Below, piece after piece: positions 27,238 through 35,249 of a stretch of DNA of 64,000 nucleotides (positions within the stretch are counted from its first letter, which is position 1; each line of letters opens with the position of its first letter). The DNA is from Candidatus Melainabacteria bacterium. GTDB lineage: Bacteria > Cyanobacteriota > Vampirovibrionia > Obscuribacterales > Obscuribacteraceae. The position numbers were made by a program, and so were the translations under genes. The notes beneath the pieces were generated by a model. It had not been told where the DNA came from and did not search any database. It saw only the letters and a program-made list of their open reading frames with translations. Where the stretch lies: the NCBI GenBank assembly GCA_016716405.1, contig JADJWK010000003.1, forward strand, positions 813,322 to 877,321, in the 5' to 3' direction.

Positions 27238-27770
27238 TACAGTTCTGCCCTGTCACTGTCTTCGAAGTCGAAGCCGACACCGTACTTATCGACATTGCAG
27301 TCTTTGCACCAGGCATGGCGGAAGGCTTCGATGTAGTTTCCGGTGAGCTGAAAGTGTTTGAGCTCTTCTTCAGCTGAAAGAACATTGTGATGACCGACTC
27401 CCCAGTATTTCACTAGAAGGCGGATGTTCTGATTCAGCATTTCCTCGGTATCATCGAGGCGCGCTATCTCCTGGAGGAATACTCCGAAGGCGACGCTCAC
27501 GACTGCGGCATTGAGATACATTCCGTGCTGCTCGAAGAGCCTTATTGCCTCTCGATATGAGCGTTCTGCGAGAAACGGCTCGTGGAGTCTGGCGTACAGG
27601 TCAGCGATGCAGGATGTCGCCCATGCCTGGTCGAATTGGTCCTCTCTGCGAGCACTGTTCTTGGTGCCCTCCGTAATCTCCTTGAATCGTCGAAGAACGA
27701 TTTCCAACTCGTTCTTTGAAGTGGCTACACAAAACATCTTATGCATGAGTGTGTATGTCTCTGGTTTCAT
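27237..27770 (-). CDS. TPR-like protein of the mobilization operon
   Basis: 177 residues built from helical repeats resembling TPRs (SCIADLYARLHEPFLAERSYREAI; AFGVFLQEIARLDDTEEMLN). AAAGGAG precedes ATG 27770. It lies directly after the coupling-protein gene in the same operon; TPR proteins are usually scaffolds, and a role in assembling the transfer complex is inferred. Confidence 0.6.
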   Translation of the reverse strand: MKPETYTLMHKMFCVATSKNELEIVLRRFKEITEGTKNSARREDQFDQAWATSCIADLYARLHEPFLAERSYREAIRLFEQHGMYLNAAVVSVAFGVFLQEIARLDDTEEMLNQNIRLLVKYWGVGHHNVLSAEEELKHFQLTGNYIEAFRHAWCKDCNVDKYGVGFDFEDSDRAEL

Positions 27771-27811
27771 ATTGGATTTTCTCCTTTGTTTTTGGTTGGT
27801 GGTGGCGATAG

Positions 27812-29761
27812 TCAGTCGCCATAGTCTGGTGCCATGCCATCTGGCTTTTGGTTCTTTTGTTGTTTGTTTCGAGACTTCCCCTTGTTTCTGTTCGGAGTGG
27901 TGGTATCTCGATTGGAGCTGGAAGAATTTTGTTGTTCAGATTTCTTGAGCCACCGTCGCTTAGAATCTGACTTCTCCTGAACCTCTTCGGCTTGCCACCT
28001 GGCGGTCCGTCCGCGCTTGCGAACGAACTCGCTTACCTGGTGTTTGGGCCGCTGAGGCGGATCGTATTCGAGCGCTTGCTCGTATGCTGTTGGAGAGATG
28101 AGCGGTAGTCTGAGTGGACTGGTATCAGGAGCGAAGACGATGACTTCGTTCTTCAGGCCGATGAGTTCGTCTGGGGTAATGAGAGCTCGTCCCTGGATAA
28201 TCTCATGAACCCTGCCGTTGTCGTTGACCGTCGCCTCCTCGATCGTTGTGCGCCCTATCGCTTCGCTCAGCTCTCGGGCTTCCTGGAAGGTCTTCTGTTT
28301 GAAGTAGACCTGGGTGGCAGGCATGTCGATTATGATCTGCGCCTCCTTTCTGCTGTAGACCTGCTCGAGCTGGAAGTAATTTTGGAAGCCGAGAACCAGC
28401 CCTATCTTGTTTTTTCGAATGATGGAGAGTGTATCTCCGATGCCCGAAATCTTGCCGAAGTTTGTGAACTCGTCCAGGAGCATGGTCATCGGGTATCGCA
28501 TCTCCTCTCTGACTTCGAGGATATGGTCAAGCAGGAAGTTGACCATCAGCGATCCGATTAGCTTGCTATCCCTGCTCCGGCTCGGAACGGCCAGATAGAA
28601 GGTGAAGAGCTGATTCTTGAGAGCGTTCAGGTCAATGTCGGTGGTCTCTGTGAGAGTCACCATCTGATCTGTCATCCAGGGATTCAGCTTGGTGATGAGT
28701 CCTGAGAAGACACCGTATCTGAAATCGGTTTCTCCGCTCAGGCGCATCCAGCCTTCGAACTCCATCTGCGCAACTTCTGATGGGCTATTCTGAAGCACCT
28801 TTGCCAGTCGGTCGGGACCGGTCAACAGAAGCCAGCGTAGGGCGCCGAAATGTCCGAATTGAGGATCACTCGCTGCCGCATGCAGTATCAGCGGAACCAG
28901 GAGCAGCTTCTCTGAACGGTTCCAGGTTTGCTCGTGGCGTACCTCGTTTGGCTCTCCGTTCAGAATCACCAGGTCGGCTAGCTTTTCTGCTAGCTGCGAC
29001 TTTAGCTCTTCCGGCGCCCGCCGGACTCGATCGATCGGGTTGATTCGATGCGATGTCAGGTCGGAGGCGTTAAAGCAGTAGATTTGATGACCTGCCATCT
29101 TTCGCCAACCGGATGTCAGCTTGTAGAGCTCGCCGGCTTCATAGCCTGGGGTCGCTTCGGTCACGACCATGCTTGTTCCGATTCGCTCGATGAGCTGGGG
29201 GATAAAGAATCCCCTGGACTTCCCGACTCCGGTCCTTCCGCAGACGATTGCGTGAGCATGAGTCCACTTCTCGGGGACCTGGATGAACTTCTGGACGCTG
29301 TCACGACCGATAATCAATCTCTTCGGATCGGGTCTTGGTTGCAGATATCCTGCTGCTTTTAGCTCCTCCAGAGTTCCCCATTGTGCTGCTCCGTAGATGG
29401 TGCTTTTCTGTTTTCGCTTCTTTGAATCCAGAACGCGTTTAGCATCTCTCTGGAGCTCTATGAGTATCTGGTCGCATCGCCTTTGACAGTCGCTCTGCGT
29501 ACCTCCTCCTTTCTTCTCGTCGATGTCGAGATTAACCAGGATGTCTCCCTTCTCGGTGCTCCTCCAGCGCACCACCACTCGGTATTCGTGCCGCCACCAG
29601 TCTCGTCCTATCTGCTCGTCGAGCCGCTCGACAGCCAGAATCTGATCCAGCTGTTTGCTTGCTCTTGATACCTGATAGCCGAGGCGGTCTAACACGTTTA
29701 CGGCGAGCACAGGAAAGTCCTGGGCATCGATATCGACAATGCCAGAATCATTCACTTTCAT
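27812..29761 (-). CDS. VirD4/TraG-type coupling protein
   Basis: 649 residues. Walker A GRTGVGKSRGFFIPQ and Walker B PMTMLLDEFTNFG, with the family motif region between (ELYKLTSGWRK; CFNASDLTSHRINPID). The N-terminal ~140 residues are soluble with no TM helices, unlike F/Ti-type VirD4, so it probably docks on a helper channel or a separate membrane partner (26566-27237 is a candidate). The tail is Lys/Asn/Ser-rich. Six bases separate it from the relaxase. Confidence 0.88.
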   Translation of the reverse strand: MKVNDSGIVDIDAQDFPVLAVNVLDRLGYQVSRASKQLDQILAVERLDEQIGRDWWRHEYRVVVRWRSTEKGDILVNLDIDEKKGGGTQSDCQRRCDQILIELQRDAKRVLDSKKRKQKSTIYGAAQWGTLEELKAAGYLQPRPDPKRLIIGRDSVQKFIQVPEKWTHAHAIVCGRTGVGKSRGFFIPQLIERIGTSMVVTEATPGYEAGELYKLTSGWRKMAGHQIYCFNASDLTSHRINPIDRVRRAPEELKSQLAEKLADLVILNGEPNEVRHEQTWNRSEKLLLVPLILHAAASDPQFGHFGALRWLLLTGPDRLAKVLQNSPSEVAQMEFEGWMRLSGETDFRYGVFSGLITKLNPWMTDQMVTLTETTDIDLNALKNQLFTFYLAVPSRSRDSKLIGSLMVNFLLDHILEVREEMRYPMTMLLDEFTNFGKISGIGDTLSIIRKNKIGLVLGFQNYFQLEQVYSRKEAQIIIDMPATQVYFKQKTFQEARELSEAIGRTTIEEATVNDNGRVHEIIQGRALITPDELIGLKNEVIVFAPDTSPLRLPLISPTAYEQALEYDPPQRPKHQVSEFVRKRGRTARWQAEEVQEKSDSKRRWLKKSEQQNSSSSNRDTTTPNRNKGKSRNKQQKNQKPDGMAPDYGD

Positions 29762-29767
29762 GTGTCG

Positions 29768-31315
29768 TTACCTCATATAGTCAAGGCCACGGTCTCGTTT
29801 CGCGCGCTCGAGCTCTTTCTCCTTTCGTCGTCTCTTGCGCGTCTCTTTGTTTTCGTCGATGGCCTTATCAATGTTCTCTATGGTCTCCTCGTCTCTAGCC
29901 CTTTGGTCGTGGGTGCGATCGGATTTGACATAATCTTTGTGCTTGTTTTTCTTCGCGTCTTCGAGAGTGTCCTTTGCCTCCTTCAAACGGTCTCGGTTGT
30001 CGCGCAGTTCAATCCACCGAACAAGCTCACCGGCGATTGATGCGCCCTGCATGAATAATCCAACCACCGGATTCGACATCATCTGCTGCTGAAGTGGATT
30101 CACATAGCGAGATGGTGCTGTCTTGGCGGCGCCTTCCTGGGCGGCTCGCTCCTTAGTGATCTTCAATTGCTTCTCAGTGACACCAGCCCAGCGAGCTCGG
30201 TCGGCATTTTCGATCCAGCCTCTGAGCTTTTGATAGTCGTCTACTGGAAGGCGGTCAGCTTTGTTTTCACGGAGTCTTTTGTCGAGTGCGGAGAGCTTCT
30301 CAAATGAGCTGTCTTTGTTGTAATTCTTGCCTTGATACTCGATCCAGTCTCTTTCTTTCTCTGGCTTCTTGTCCGTCTCTTCGGACCGACGATCAGAATG
30401 GTCAAGCTCTCGCCTCTTTTCCTTCTCCTTAATCCAAGAGACAAGCTTTTTGTATTCCGATCTGGGAATTCGTTCGTCTACGTTGTCCCAGAGATAGGAA
30501 TTGAGCTCCTTCAACTCGGACATTGAATTCTCACGAGACCACTCTTTGCCGGCTGCGCGGATCGTCTCCTCCTTTTCTTGTCCAGGGGCGCGCTCGGTCC
30601 GAGCTTTCTCCCGATTCTGACTTCTTTGCTTCTCCTCCCGTTCTTTTTTCCAGGTTGAATATGGTTCGTATTGTTCTCGGACTATCTTTTTGTGCATCCA
30701 GGGAAGTTCGAGACCTTCCCGGATGCGCTCCTGGCGGCGAGCTTCGCGATCACGCTTTCGAGTCTCGGCACGCTCCTTCTCTTTTCGTGTTCTTTCTTCT
30801 CGAGCAAGCTGCAACTCGAGAGGGCGGGTTCGCTCCAGATGGCGATCGCTCCATTCTCTGAGTTTAGAGTAGTCGTCTCGATCGATTCGAACACTCTTGC
30901 CGTTCTTGTCCTTTCCGAGAACAACCACGTGGATGTGATGATGAGCCGTGTTGTTATGCTCGACTGCCATCCATTTGAGATCGAGTCCCTTCTCAGCCGA
31001 TAGCTGCTGCATGACTTCGCGCGTGAATTCTCGCTTGTCTATCGGCTCGATTTCAGGAGAAAGCGTAAGCTTGTGGATGACGACTTTGCTGTCTTCAAGC
31101 TCCCGGATCGCTTTCCTCAGAGAGCGACCGTCGAGGTTGTCTTCTGTGTCGTCAAAAAACTTTCTGCCTTCCGGACCTCTGTCTTCGCCGGGTCGATACT
31201 GGATGTACTTCACGTGGGCTAACGCTCGCCCTACTGCAACCCGCCTGGGCGACTTGCCCTTAACACGGCTCTTCTTATCTCTAGACGAGATATAGCCGTG
31301 TATTACAACGCTCAT
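29768..31315 (-). CDS. MobA/VirD2-like relaxase
   Basis: 515 residues. The nuclease domain is in the first ~190: the HUH metal motif is HNNTAHHHIHVVV, and a Tyr-bearing segment (YIQYRPGEDR) near residue 40 is a candidate for the nucleophile. It should nick oriT and lead the strand out. The C-terminal 300 residues are highly charged and carry two similar ~45-residue blocks (LKELNSYLWDNVDERIPRSE and LSALDKRLRENKADRLPVDD), an internal duplication. ATGA overlap with the upstream accessory gene. Confidence 0.9.
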   Translation of the reverse strand: MSVVIHGYISSRDKKSRVKGKSPRRVAVGRALAHVKYIQYRPGEDRGPEGRKFFDDTEDNLDGRSLRKAIRELEDSKVVIHKLTLSPEIEPIDKREFTREVMQQLSAEKGLDLKWMAVEHNNTAHHHIHVVVLGKDKNGKSVRIDRDDYSKLREWSDRHLERTRPLELQLAREERTRKEKERAETRKRDREARRQERIREGLELPWMHKKIVREQYEPYSTWKKEREEKQRSQNREKARTERAPGQEKEETIRAAGKEWSRENSMSELKELNSYLWDNVDERIPRSEYKKLVSWIKEKEKRRELDHSDRRSEETDKKPEKERDWIEYQGKNYNKDSSFEKLSALDKRLRENKADRLPVDDYQKLRGWIENADRARWAGVTEKQLKITKERAAQEGAAKTAPSRYVNPLQQQMMSNPVVGLFMQGASIAGELVRWIELRDNRDRLKEAKDTLEDAKKNKHKDYVKSDRTHDQRARDEETIENIDKAIDENKETRKRRRKEKELERAKRDRGLDYMR

Positions 31316-31755
31316 TTCTTGTCCACCACCTTCTTCATCGATTCGGCGAGCTCGCGCTCATCGCTCTCGACGTGGCGGGCCATTCTTTGCTTGGCTCTAG
31401 TGGCTGCCACCTCGAATGCCTTGCGAGCATTCTCGTCATCAGGCAGCGACATCCAGCTCAGCTCATAGAGCGTTCCGATCGCTCGTCCCTGGCGGGCTAG
31501 CATCTTGCAGATTCTATCGACACCGCCATTGATTGCTTTGACGAGTCCGTCGGTGGCGTATCTGATTGCTTGTGCTGTTTCGTTGTCTCTTGTCTTTTCT
31601 CCTATTTTTTCTTGATTGTCTAGATACCATCGAATTGCTTCTCTGGCGACTTCGGTTGTTGTCAGCTTCTTTGCCTTGGCAAACTGAGCAAGTCGCTCTC
31701 TGTCTTCGGCGACCAAACCGATGTAAATCTGATGAAACTTTCTGGGTGATGGCAT
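31312..31755 (-). CDS. RHH relaxosome accessory protein (MobC-like)
   Basis: About 147 residues from ATG 31755 (31764 also possible). The N-terminal ribbon-helix-helix is visible (FHQIYIGLVAEDRERLAQFA, TTTEVAREAIRWYL), followed by a helical oligomerisation region. Such proteins bind oriT and help the relaxase. Its stop overlaps the relaxase ATG (ATGA), and the candidate oriT lies immediately upstream. Confidence 0.8.
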   Translation of the reverse strand: MPSPRKFHQIYIGLVAEDRERLAQFAKAKKLTTTEVAREAIRWYLDNQEKIGEKTRDNETAQAIRYATDGLVKAINGGVDRICKMLARQGRAIGTLYELSWMSLPDDENARKAFEVAATRAKQRMARHVESDERELAESMKKVVDKK

Positions 31756-31789
31756 TCTTGTCACTCATCCTCTAAGTTGCCGCCTCATG

Positions 31790-31935
31790 CGGGTGTACGG
31801 GACTTGACGCAGGGGCAAAACCAGGGAAGCGAGTTTCACTCAGACTCAAAAGCCCCTAGGGATCACCGTTTCGAGGTTTGACCTAGCGCTATGTATCTTG
31901 CATTACCGTACGGTCAAGCCTCCCGGTAATGTCTC
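31790..31935. other. Candidate oriT region
   Basis: This non-coding stretch lies just before the accessory-relaxase operon. It contains two inverted repeats: AGGGGC (31811) with GCCCCT (31852), and CATTACCG (31901-31908) with CGGTAATG (31924-31931). A nick site often lies next to such a repeat. Position and repeats support oriT, but no family consensus was matched. Confidence 0.5.
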
Positions 31936-32058
31936 GCTTCGCTCGGATGATTGTTGCGAGTCGGTGCCTCCTCCTCGCGGCGCCACTGCGGGTAGTTACT
32001 ATAGATTGATTTTGCTTTGCTTCGATTGTTGTTGGTGTAGCTGTTATTCTGTCTCTTT

Positions 32059-32331
32059 CTATCTGTCTCCCTGACTTTTAGAGGCATTTGCCAGGGTCTC
32101 AGCGAGGAGTTTGAATCCAGACATGAGAACATTAGCCGAGAGTCGAATTAGCGATATCAGAAGAGTGCTGAGCAGGCTCAGAAGAGTCGTTACTACCTGA
32201 CCAGCTATGTCGAACACTAGCTTTAGAACAATGCTCGGATTTCCTCCGGTGATTCCAACCAGAATCATCAACATGAAGATAAGCAGGAATATTTGCTCAA
32301 TACCAATGAGCAGGGAATTTGGTGGTGACAT
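32059..32331 (-). CDS. Small two-helix membrane protein
   Basis: 90 residues from ATG 32331, which has AAGGAGG 5 bp before it. Two strongly hydrophobic segments (IEQIFLLIFMLMILVGITGG; VVTTLLSLLSTLLISLI) enclose a short loop. The size and topology resemble VirB2/TrbC-type pilins or an entry-exclusion protein, but there is no signal-peptide cleavage motif, so I leave the function open. Confidence 0.6.
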   Translation of the reverse strand: MSPPNSLLIGIEQIFLLIFMLMILVGITGGNPSIVLKLVFDIAGQVVTTLLSLLSTLLISLIRLSANVLMSGFKLLAETLANASKSQGDR

Positions 32332-32594
32332 ATTCACCTCCTTTACCGGTGAGCTGTGAGGCAGCGAGAGCATGCGTTTAGCCAGGCTGCCTGCACGAGC
32401 TCACCAGGTGACTGATTGTTGTTGTCTATATTCGGGTTAGACAGGTTCGAAGCTGGGAACACCGGCCATGGTGCTTAGATTTGAGATTGCGCCGCAGCCA
32501 GTTTGCCCAAGAGCCAGTCAGTCGAACATGGCCAACCCTATTTTCAGGGTGCAATCCCCGAGGGGATAATTACAGTTCTTGGGACTTGGTTTCC

Positions 32595-32816
32595 TTATGC
32601 GCTTCGAAGATTCTTAGCGATGAATTCGTCCAGATCGACTCTTCGGTATTTCACGAGTTTTCCGATCTTCACGTATGGAAGATCGTACCTTCTGGTGCAC
32701 TTCCATACAGCTAGGGTCTGTTCAGCGACTCCTAGATAAGCAGCAGCTTCCCTGCGAGTGAGAAGCTCGGAGTGGACATAGCCAGCTCCAAACGGAGTGT
32801 CATTCGCTTTTGACAT
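32595..32816 (-). CDS. Excisionase-type HTH protein (second copy)
   Basis: 73 residues from ATG 32816 after AAGGAAAAA. It is almost wholly the MerR/AlpA-like helix-turn-helix (TRREAAAYLGVAEQTLAVWK, YVKIGKLVKYRRVDLDEFI). The HTH differs from the one at 20003-20563 at only a few positions, implying duplication within the element and probably shared DNA sites. It stands upstream of the mobilization operon, so it may regulate transfer rather than excision. Confidence 0.82.
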   Translation of the reverse strand: MSKANDTPFGAGYVHSELLTRREAAAYLGVAEQTLAVWKCTRRYDLPYVKIGKLVKYRRVDLDEFIAKNLRSA

Positions 32817-32879
32817 TATCTGTTTTTTCCTTGTTATTTGGTCTGATGCGTTGCCGGCCGCTTTCCAGGCGCCGGTCAA

Positions 32880-33184
32880 CTTGACTCAGAGCGAAATTTG
32901 ATTTTTGAAAAGCTGTCGTTGGTGATGACAGCCAAAAGCAGGAAGAAAGGATCAGTTACTGATCATTTGCGATGGTAGCTCGCGCATCTGCCGCAAGCAC
33001 GACCATTGCTAGTCGACGATACTAGTATATCGATGTTCCCGGTCTTGGTGTAATGGTAAATCGCATGGTTTGACAACCGGGTAAACCCTAGTATCTGAGC
33101 CGGCTGTGAATGTTCAGTAAAAGTGAGTAAAAGTCATCGATAGTCAGAAACAGTCTAGGCCCATTTACCGCTTCCTTGAGAGCA
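32880..33184. other. Intergenic region between RadC-like and HTH genes
   Basis: About 300 bp with no gene. Short direct repeats (AGTAAAAGT type) occur at 33116-33135. A sequence near 33043-33090 resembles the D-arm of a tRNA but lacks a T-arm. Confidence 0.4.
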
Positions 33185-33217
33185 TGAAAAGGGCCTGCCA
33201 GATTGCTCCGGCAGGCC
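33185..33217 (-). terminator. Rho-independent terminator of the RadC-like gene
   Basis: On the minus strand GGCCTGCC pairs with GGCAGGCC around a 10-nt loop, followed by CCTTTTC. It lies ~23 bp after the stop of the 33240-33707 gene. Confidence 0.75.
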
Positions 33218-33239
33218 TGAATGCCAACTTGCAATAGAC

Positions 33240-33707
33240 TCAAGTCCAGAGATAACCGTGGGTTTCCCGCAGGCTGCGAAGATCACCAGCAGTGACAATC
33301 ACATGATCGAGAAGAGGAACGCCGATGAGCTCGCCTGCAGCGATCAGCTTCTCGGTCGTCTCCAAGTCCTCAGAGCTGGGCGTGATCGATCCTGCCGGAT
33401 GATTGTGAGCGACAATCAGAGCATGCGAGTTCGAGAGCAGGGCCGCCTTGAACACTTCGCGGGGATGCACAAGACTGGCGCTGATGGTCCCATGAGAAAC
33501 GATGTGGAATCCGGTGACCTGGTTCTTCGCGTCCAGATGGAAGGCAACAAAATGCTCTTCTGAGTATAAGCGAAGTGGCTCCACAAATTTCTCGATGTCG
33601 CTCGGACAAGTCACGGACACCGGCTTCTTGCCAGGCTCTTTGATCAGTGCCAGCTTCAGCTCCGGGACGATGTATCTCAGCTGCTTCTTCAGTGCTCGTT
33701 GGATCAT
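33240..33707 (-). CDS. radC: RadC-like JAMM/MPN domain protein
   Basis: 155 residues with the JAMM metalloprotease-type motif in full (LIVAHNHPAGSITPSSED) and the upstream Glu region (FVAFHLDAKNQVTG). It lacks the N-terminal HhH domain of chromosomal RadC, as is usual for copies on plasmids and integrative elements. The molecular role of this family is not settled. The leader contains a large structured palindrome (33789-33836). Confidence 0.9.
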   Translation of the reverse strand: MIQRALKKQLRYIVPELKLALIKEPGKKPVSVTCPSDIEKFVEPLRLYSEEHFVAFHLDAKNQVTGFHIVSHGTISASLVHPREVFKAALLSNSHALIVAHNHPAGSITPSSEDLETTEKLIAAGELIGVPLLDHVIVTAGDLRSLRETHGYLWT

Positions 33708-33788
33708 GTTCTTATCCTCCGTTAAGCGCCTAGGGCTGCGCCGCGCACCCCCTGCCGCACTGCCCGGAAAGCGCGCACCGCGGATCCG

Positions 33789-33836
33789 CTGTCAATGCCT
33801 CCCGCGTAGCGGGACCGGAGGCTCGGGCATTGACAG
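33789..33836. repeat. Nested palindrome in the RadC-like leader
   Basis: CTGTCAATGCC (33789) pairs with GGCATTGACAG (33826), CCTCC with GGAGG, and CCCGC with GCGGG around a GTA loop. A similar nested arrangement lies before ssb (34716-34753). Possible roles are RNA regulation, a single-strand initiation site or a protein-binding cruciform. Confidence 0.6.
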
Positions 33837-33839
33837 TGG

Positions 33840-34181
33840 TCGGTCGCGCTTAGGCTTGGATGCCAGGGCAGGGGAGTAAGCAAGCAGCCTGATTGTTAGC
33901 CATGCCAGCAATAGTGGTGGCAGGCAGACAGGCAGGCGACCCTCTGAATTTTGTATCTCGGGGAGGAGGTGTGGAGGCTGGGTTGGGGTGGGGGGCGGCA
34001 CCACCTGCAAAGCAGGCTACTTAATGTCGGATGGCACCCTAGCTGCAAGGGAACTCATCAGTCCAGTCACTCCAAATGCCGGCATCGGATCTCGTTATTG
34101 CTGCCGGGAGCTTCAGCGGGGCAGGCCGTCTCTGGCTCGAGGATCAACAGTGACGCCGGATAGAAATACTTACTAAAGAAG
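33840..34181. other. Intergenic region, no gene seen
   Basis: About 340 bp between the ssb terminator and the RadC-like leader. It has a G-rich run (33959-33998) and no convincing open frame. Confidence 0.4.
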
Positions 34182-34218
34182 AAAAGAGGCAGGGACACAT
34201 TAGATGCCCCTGCCTCAA
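34182..34218 (-). terminator. Rho-independent terminator of ssb
   Basis: On the minus strand GAGGCAGGG pairs with CCCTGCCTC across a 13-nt loop, followed by TTTTCTTC. It lies just after the ssb stop. Confidence 0.75.
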
Positions 34219-34224
34219 AAGGAT

Positions 34225-34638
34225 CTAGTTCTTAGCGACAGCAAGCTTGGCCTTTCTCTTTGCTCCCTGAGAGCCATTACCAGAAGACTGATCCTCATCT
34301 TCAGATGTCGGCTTCGGGCCACAGAGGTGGAAGGAGGAAAGCTTAATCACAGGCTTACTCATCTGCACTTTCTCTCCATTGATCTTTTTCTGGTAGCTAT
34401 TGATCCCTAGCCGGCCAACAACTACAAGCTCTCTGCCCTTGGTCACGGTCTGAAGAACTCTATCTCCAAGACCATTCCAGGCATCGACATCGAGCCATAG
34501 AGTCTTCTTCTCATCGGACTTCGAGGAATATTCCCTCACAGCCACAGAGAACTTCACTACTTTGTTGCCTGTATCTCCAAAGGAGACTGAATGTGGATTC
34601 TGACCGACATGTCCGACTATCGTGATCTGGTTGTTCAT
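34225..34638 (-). CDS. ssb: Single-stranded DNA-binding protein
   Basis: 137 residues from ATG 34638 with GGAGG upstream. The OB-fold is recognisable (NNQITIVGHVGQNP, KVVKFSVAVRE, WLDVDAWNGLGDRV, GRELVVVGRLGINSYQ). The tail ends KLAVAKN and lacks the acidic DDDIPF-type tip, so it may not recruit host repair partners as chromosomal SSB does. It probably protects transferred single strands of the element. Confidence 0.92.
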   Translation of the reverse strand: MNNQITIVGHVGQNPHSVSFGDTGNKVVKFSVAVREYSSKSDEKKTLWLDVDAWNGLGDRVLQTVTKGRELVVVGRLGINSYQKKINGEKVQMSKPVIKLSSFHLCGPKPTSEDEDQSSGNGSQGAKRKAKLAVAKN

Positions 34639-34715
34639 GGTTTGAACCTCCGGTAAGTGTCTTAGTGCCCTTCTCACAAGCACAAGCGCCAGCCCGCAAA
34701 GCGGCTTTCCGACGC

Positions 34716-34753
34716 CCAATGGACGCGAAGCGCCCCGCAGGGGTTGCCATTGG
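34716..34753. repeat. Nested palindrome in the ssb leader
   Basis: CCAATGG (34716) pairs with CCATTGG (34747-34753), enclosing CCCC-GCA-GGGG. A further AGCC-CGCAAAGCG-GCT hairpin is at 34691-34706. The layout parallels the RadC-like leader. Confidence 0.55.
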
Positions 34754-34785
34754 AAGCGGCGGGAAGTTGTGCGATTGTCAAGCAC

Positions 34786-35249
34786 GCGTGAGGCACTGCC
34801 GGGGGGATGAACGAATAGTCAGAGGTAGATTTGGTCATGTGGACTGGCTCGGAACAACTTATCGCTGTGCAACGAGAAGCGCTGTTGTCAAGGCGAGGGA
34901 AGCGTTGACTATTGAAGAACCATCGCCAGGCGATCACTCGATTCTGTTCGCAGTAGATAACTGGCGCCTAGATACTGGAATCCGCACCCGTGCAAATCCG
35001 CCAATCAAGATTAAAAATAACCGTTGCTCCTGACCTGCAATTATTCTGCAGTCTGATCAGGTAACATTTTTGAAGAGCGATAGACTCTCGCTCCTTGTCA
35101 TTCTATTGGAATGATATTGGTGACCCAGTACCTACGTTAATGAGCTTCACTCAAAGCCTGAGCCTGAGAGGAAGAGAGAACAGTGCGATCACCAAGGATG
35201 TCTGCCCTTAGACGTCATGACAACCATTCTTTTCGTAAGGAGGGCAAAC
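34786..35249. other. Intergenic region before the defence cargo
   Basis: About 460 bp without a supported gene. It separates ssb (minus) from the DruH-like gene (plus), so it should hold the defence promoter; AAGGAGG at 35236-35242 is the ribosome binding site of the next gene. Confidence 0.5.

Noticed and set aside
26566..32331. Complete self-transmissible ICE
   Set aside because: No VirB4-type ATPase or channel proteins were found anywhere between the att sites.
33043..33090. tRNA-like sequence (GGTGTAATGGTAAATCGC with TTTGACAA)
   Set aside because: The D-arm pattern is suggestive, but no proper anticodon stem forms and there is no T-arm or acceptor pairing.
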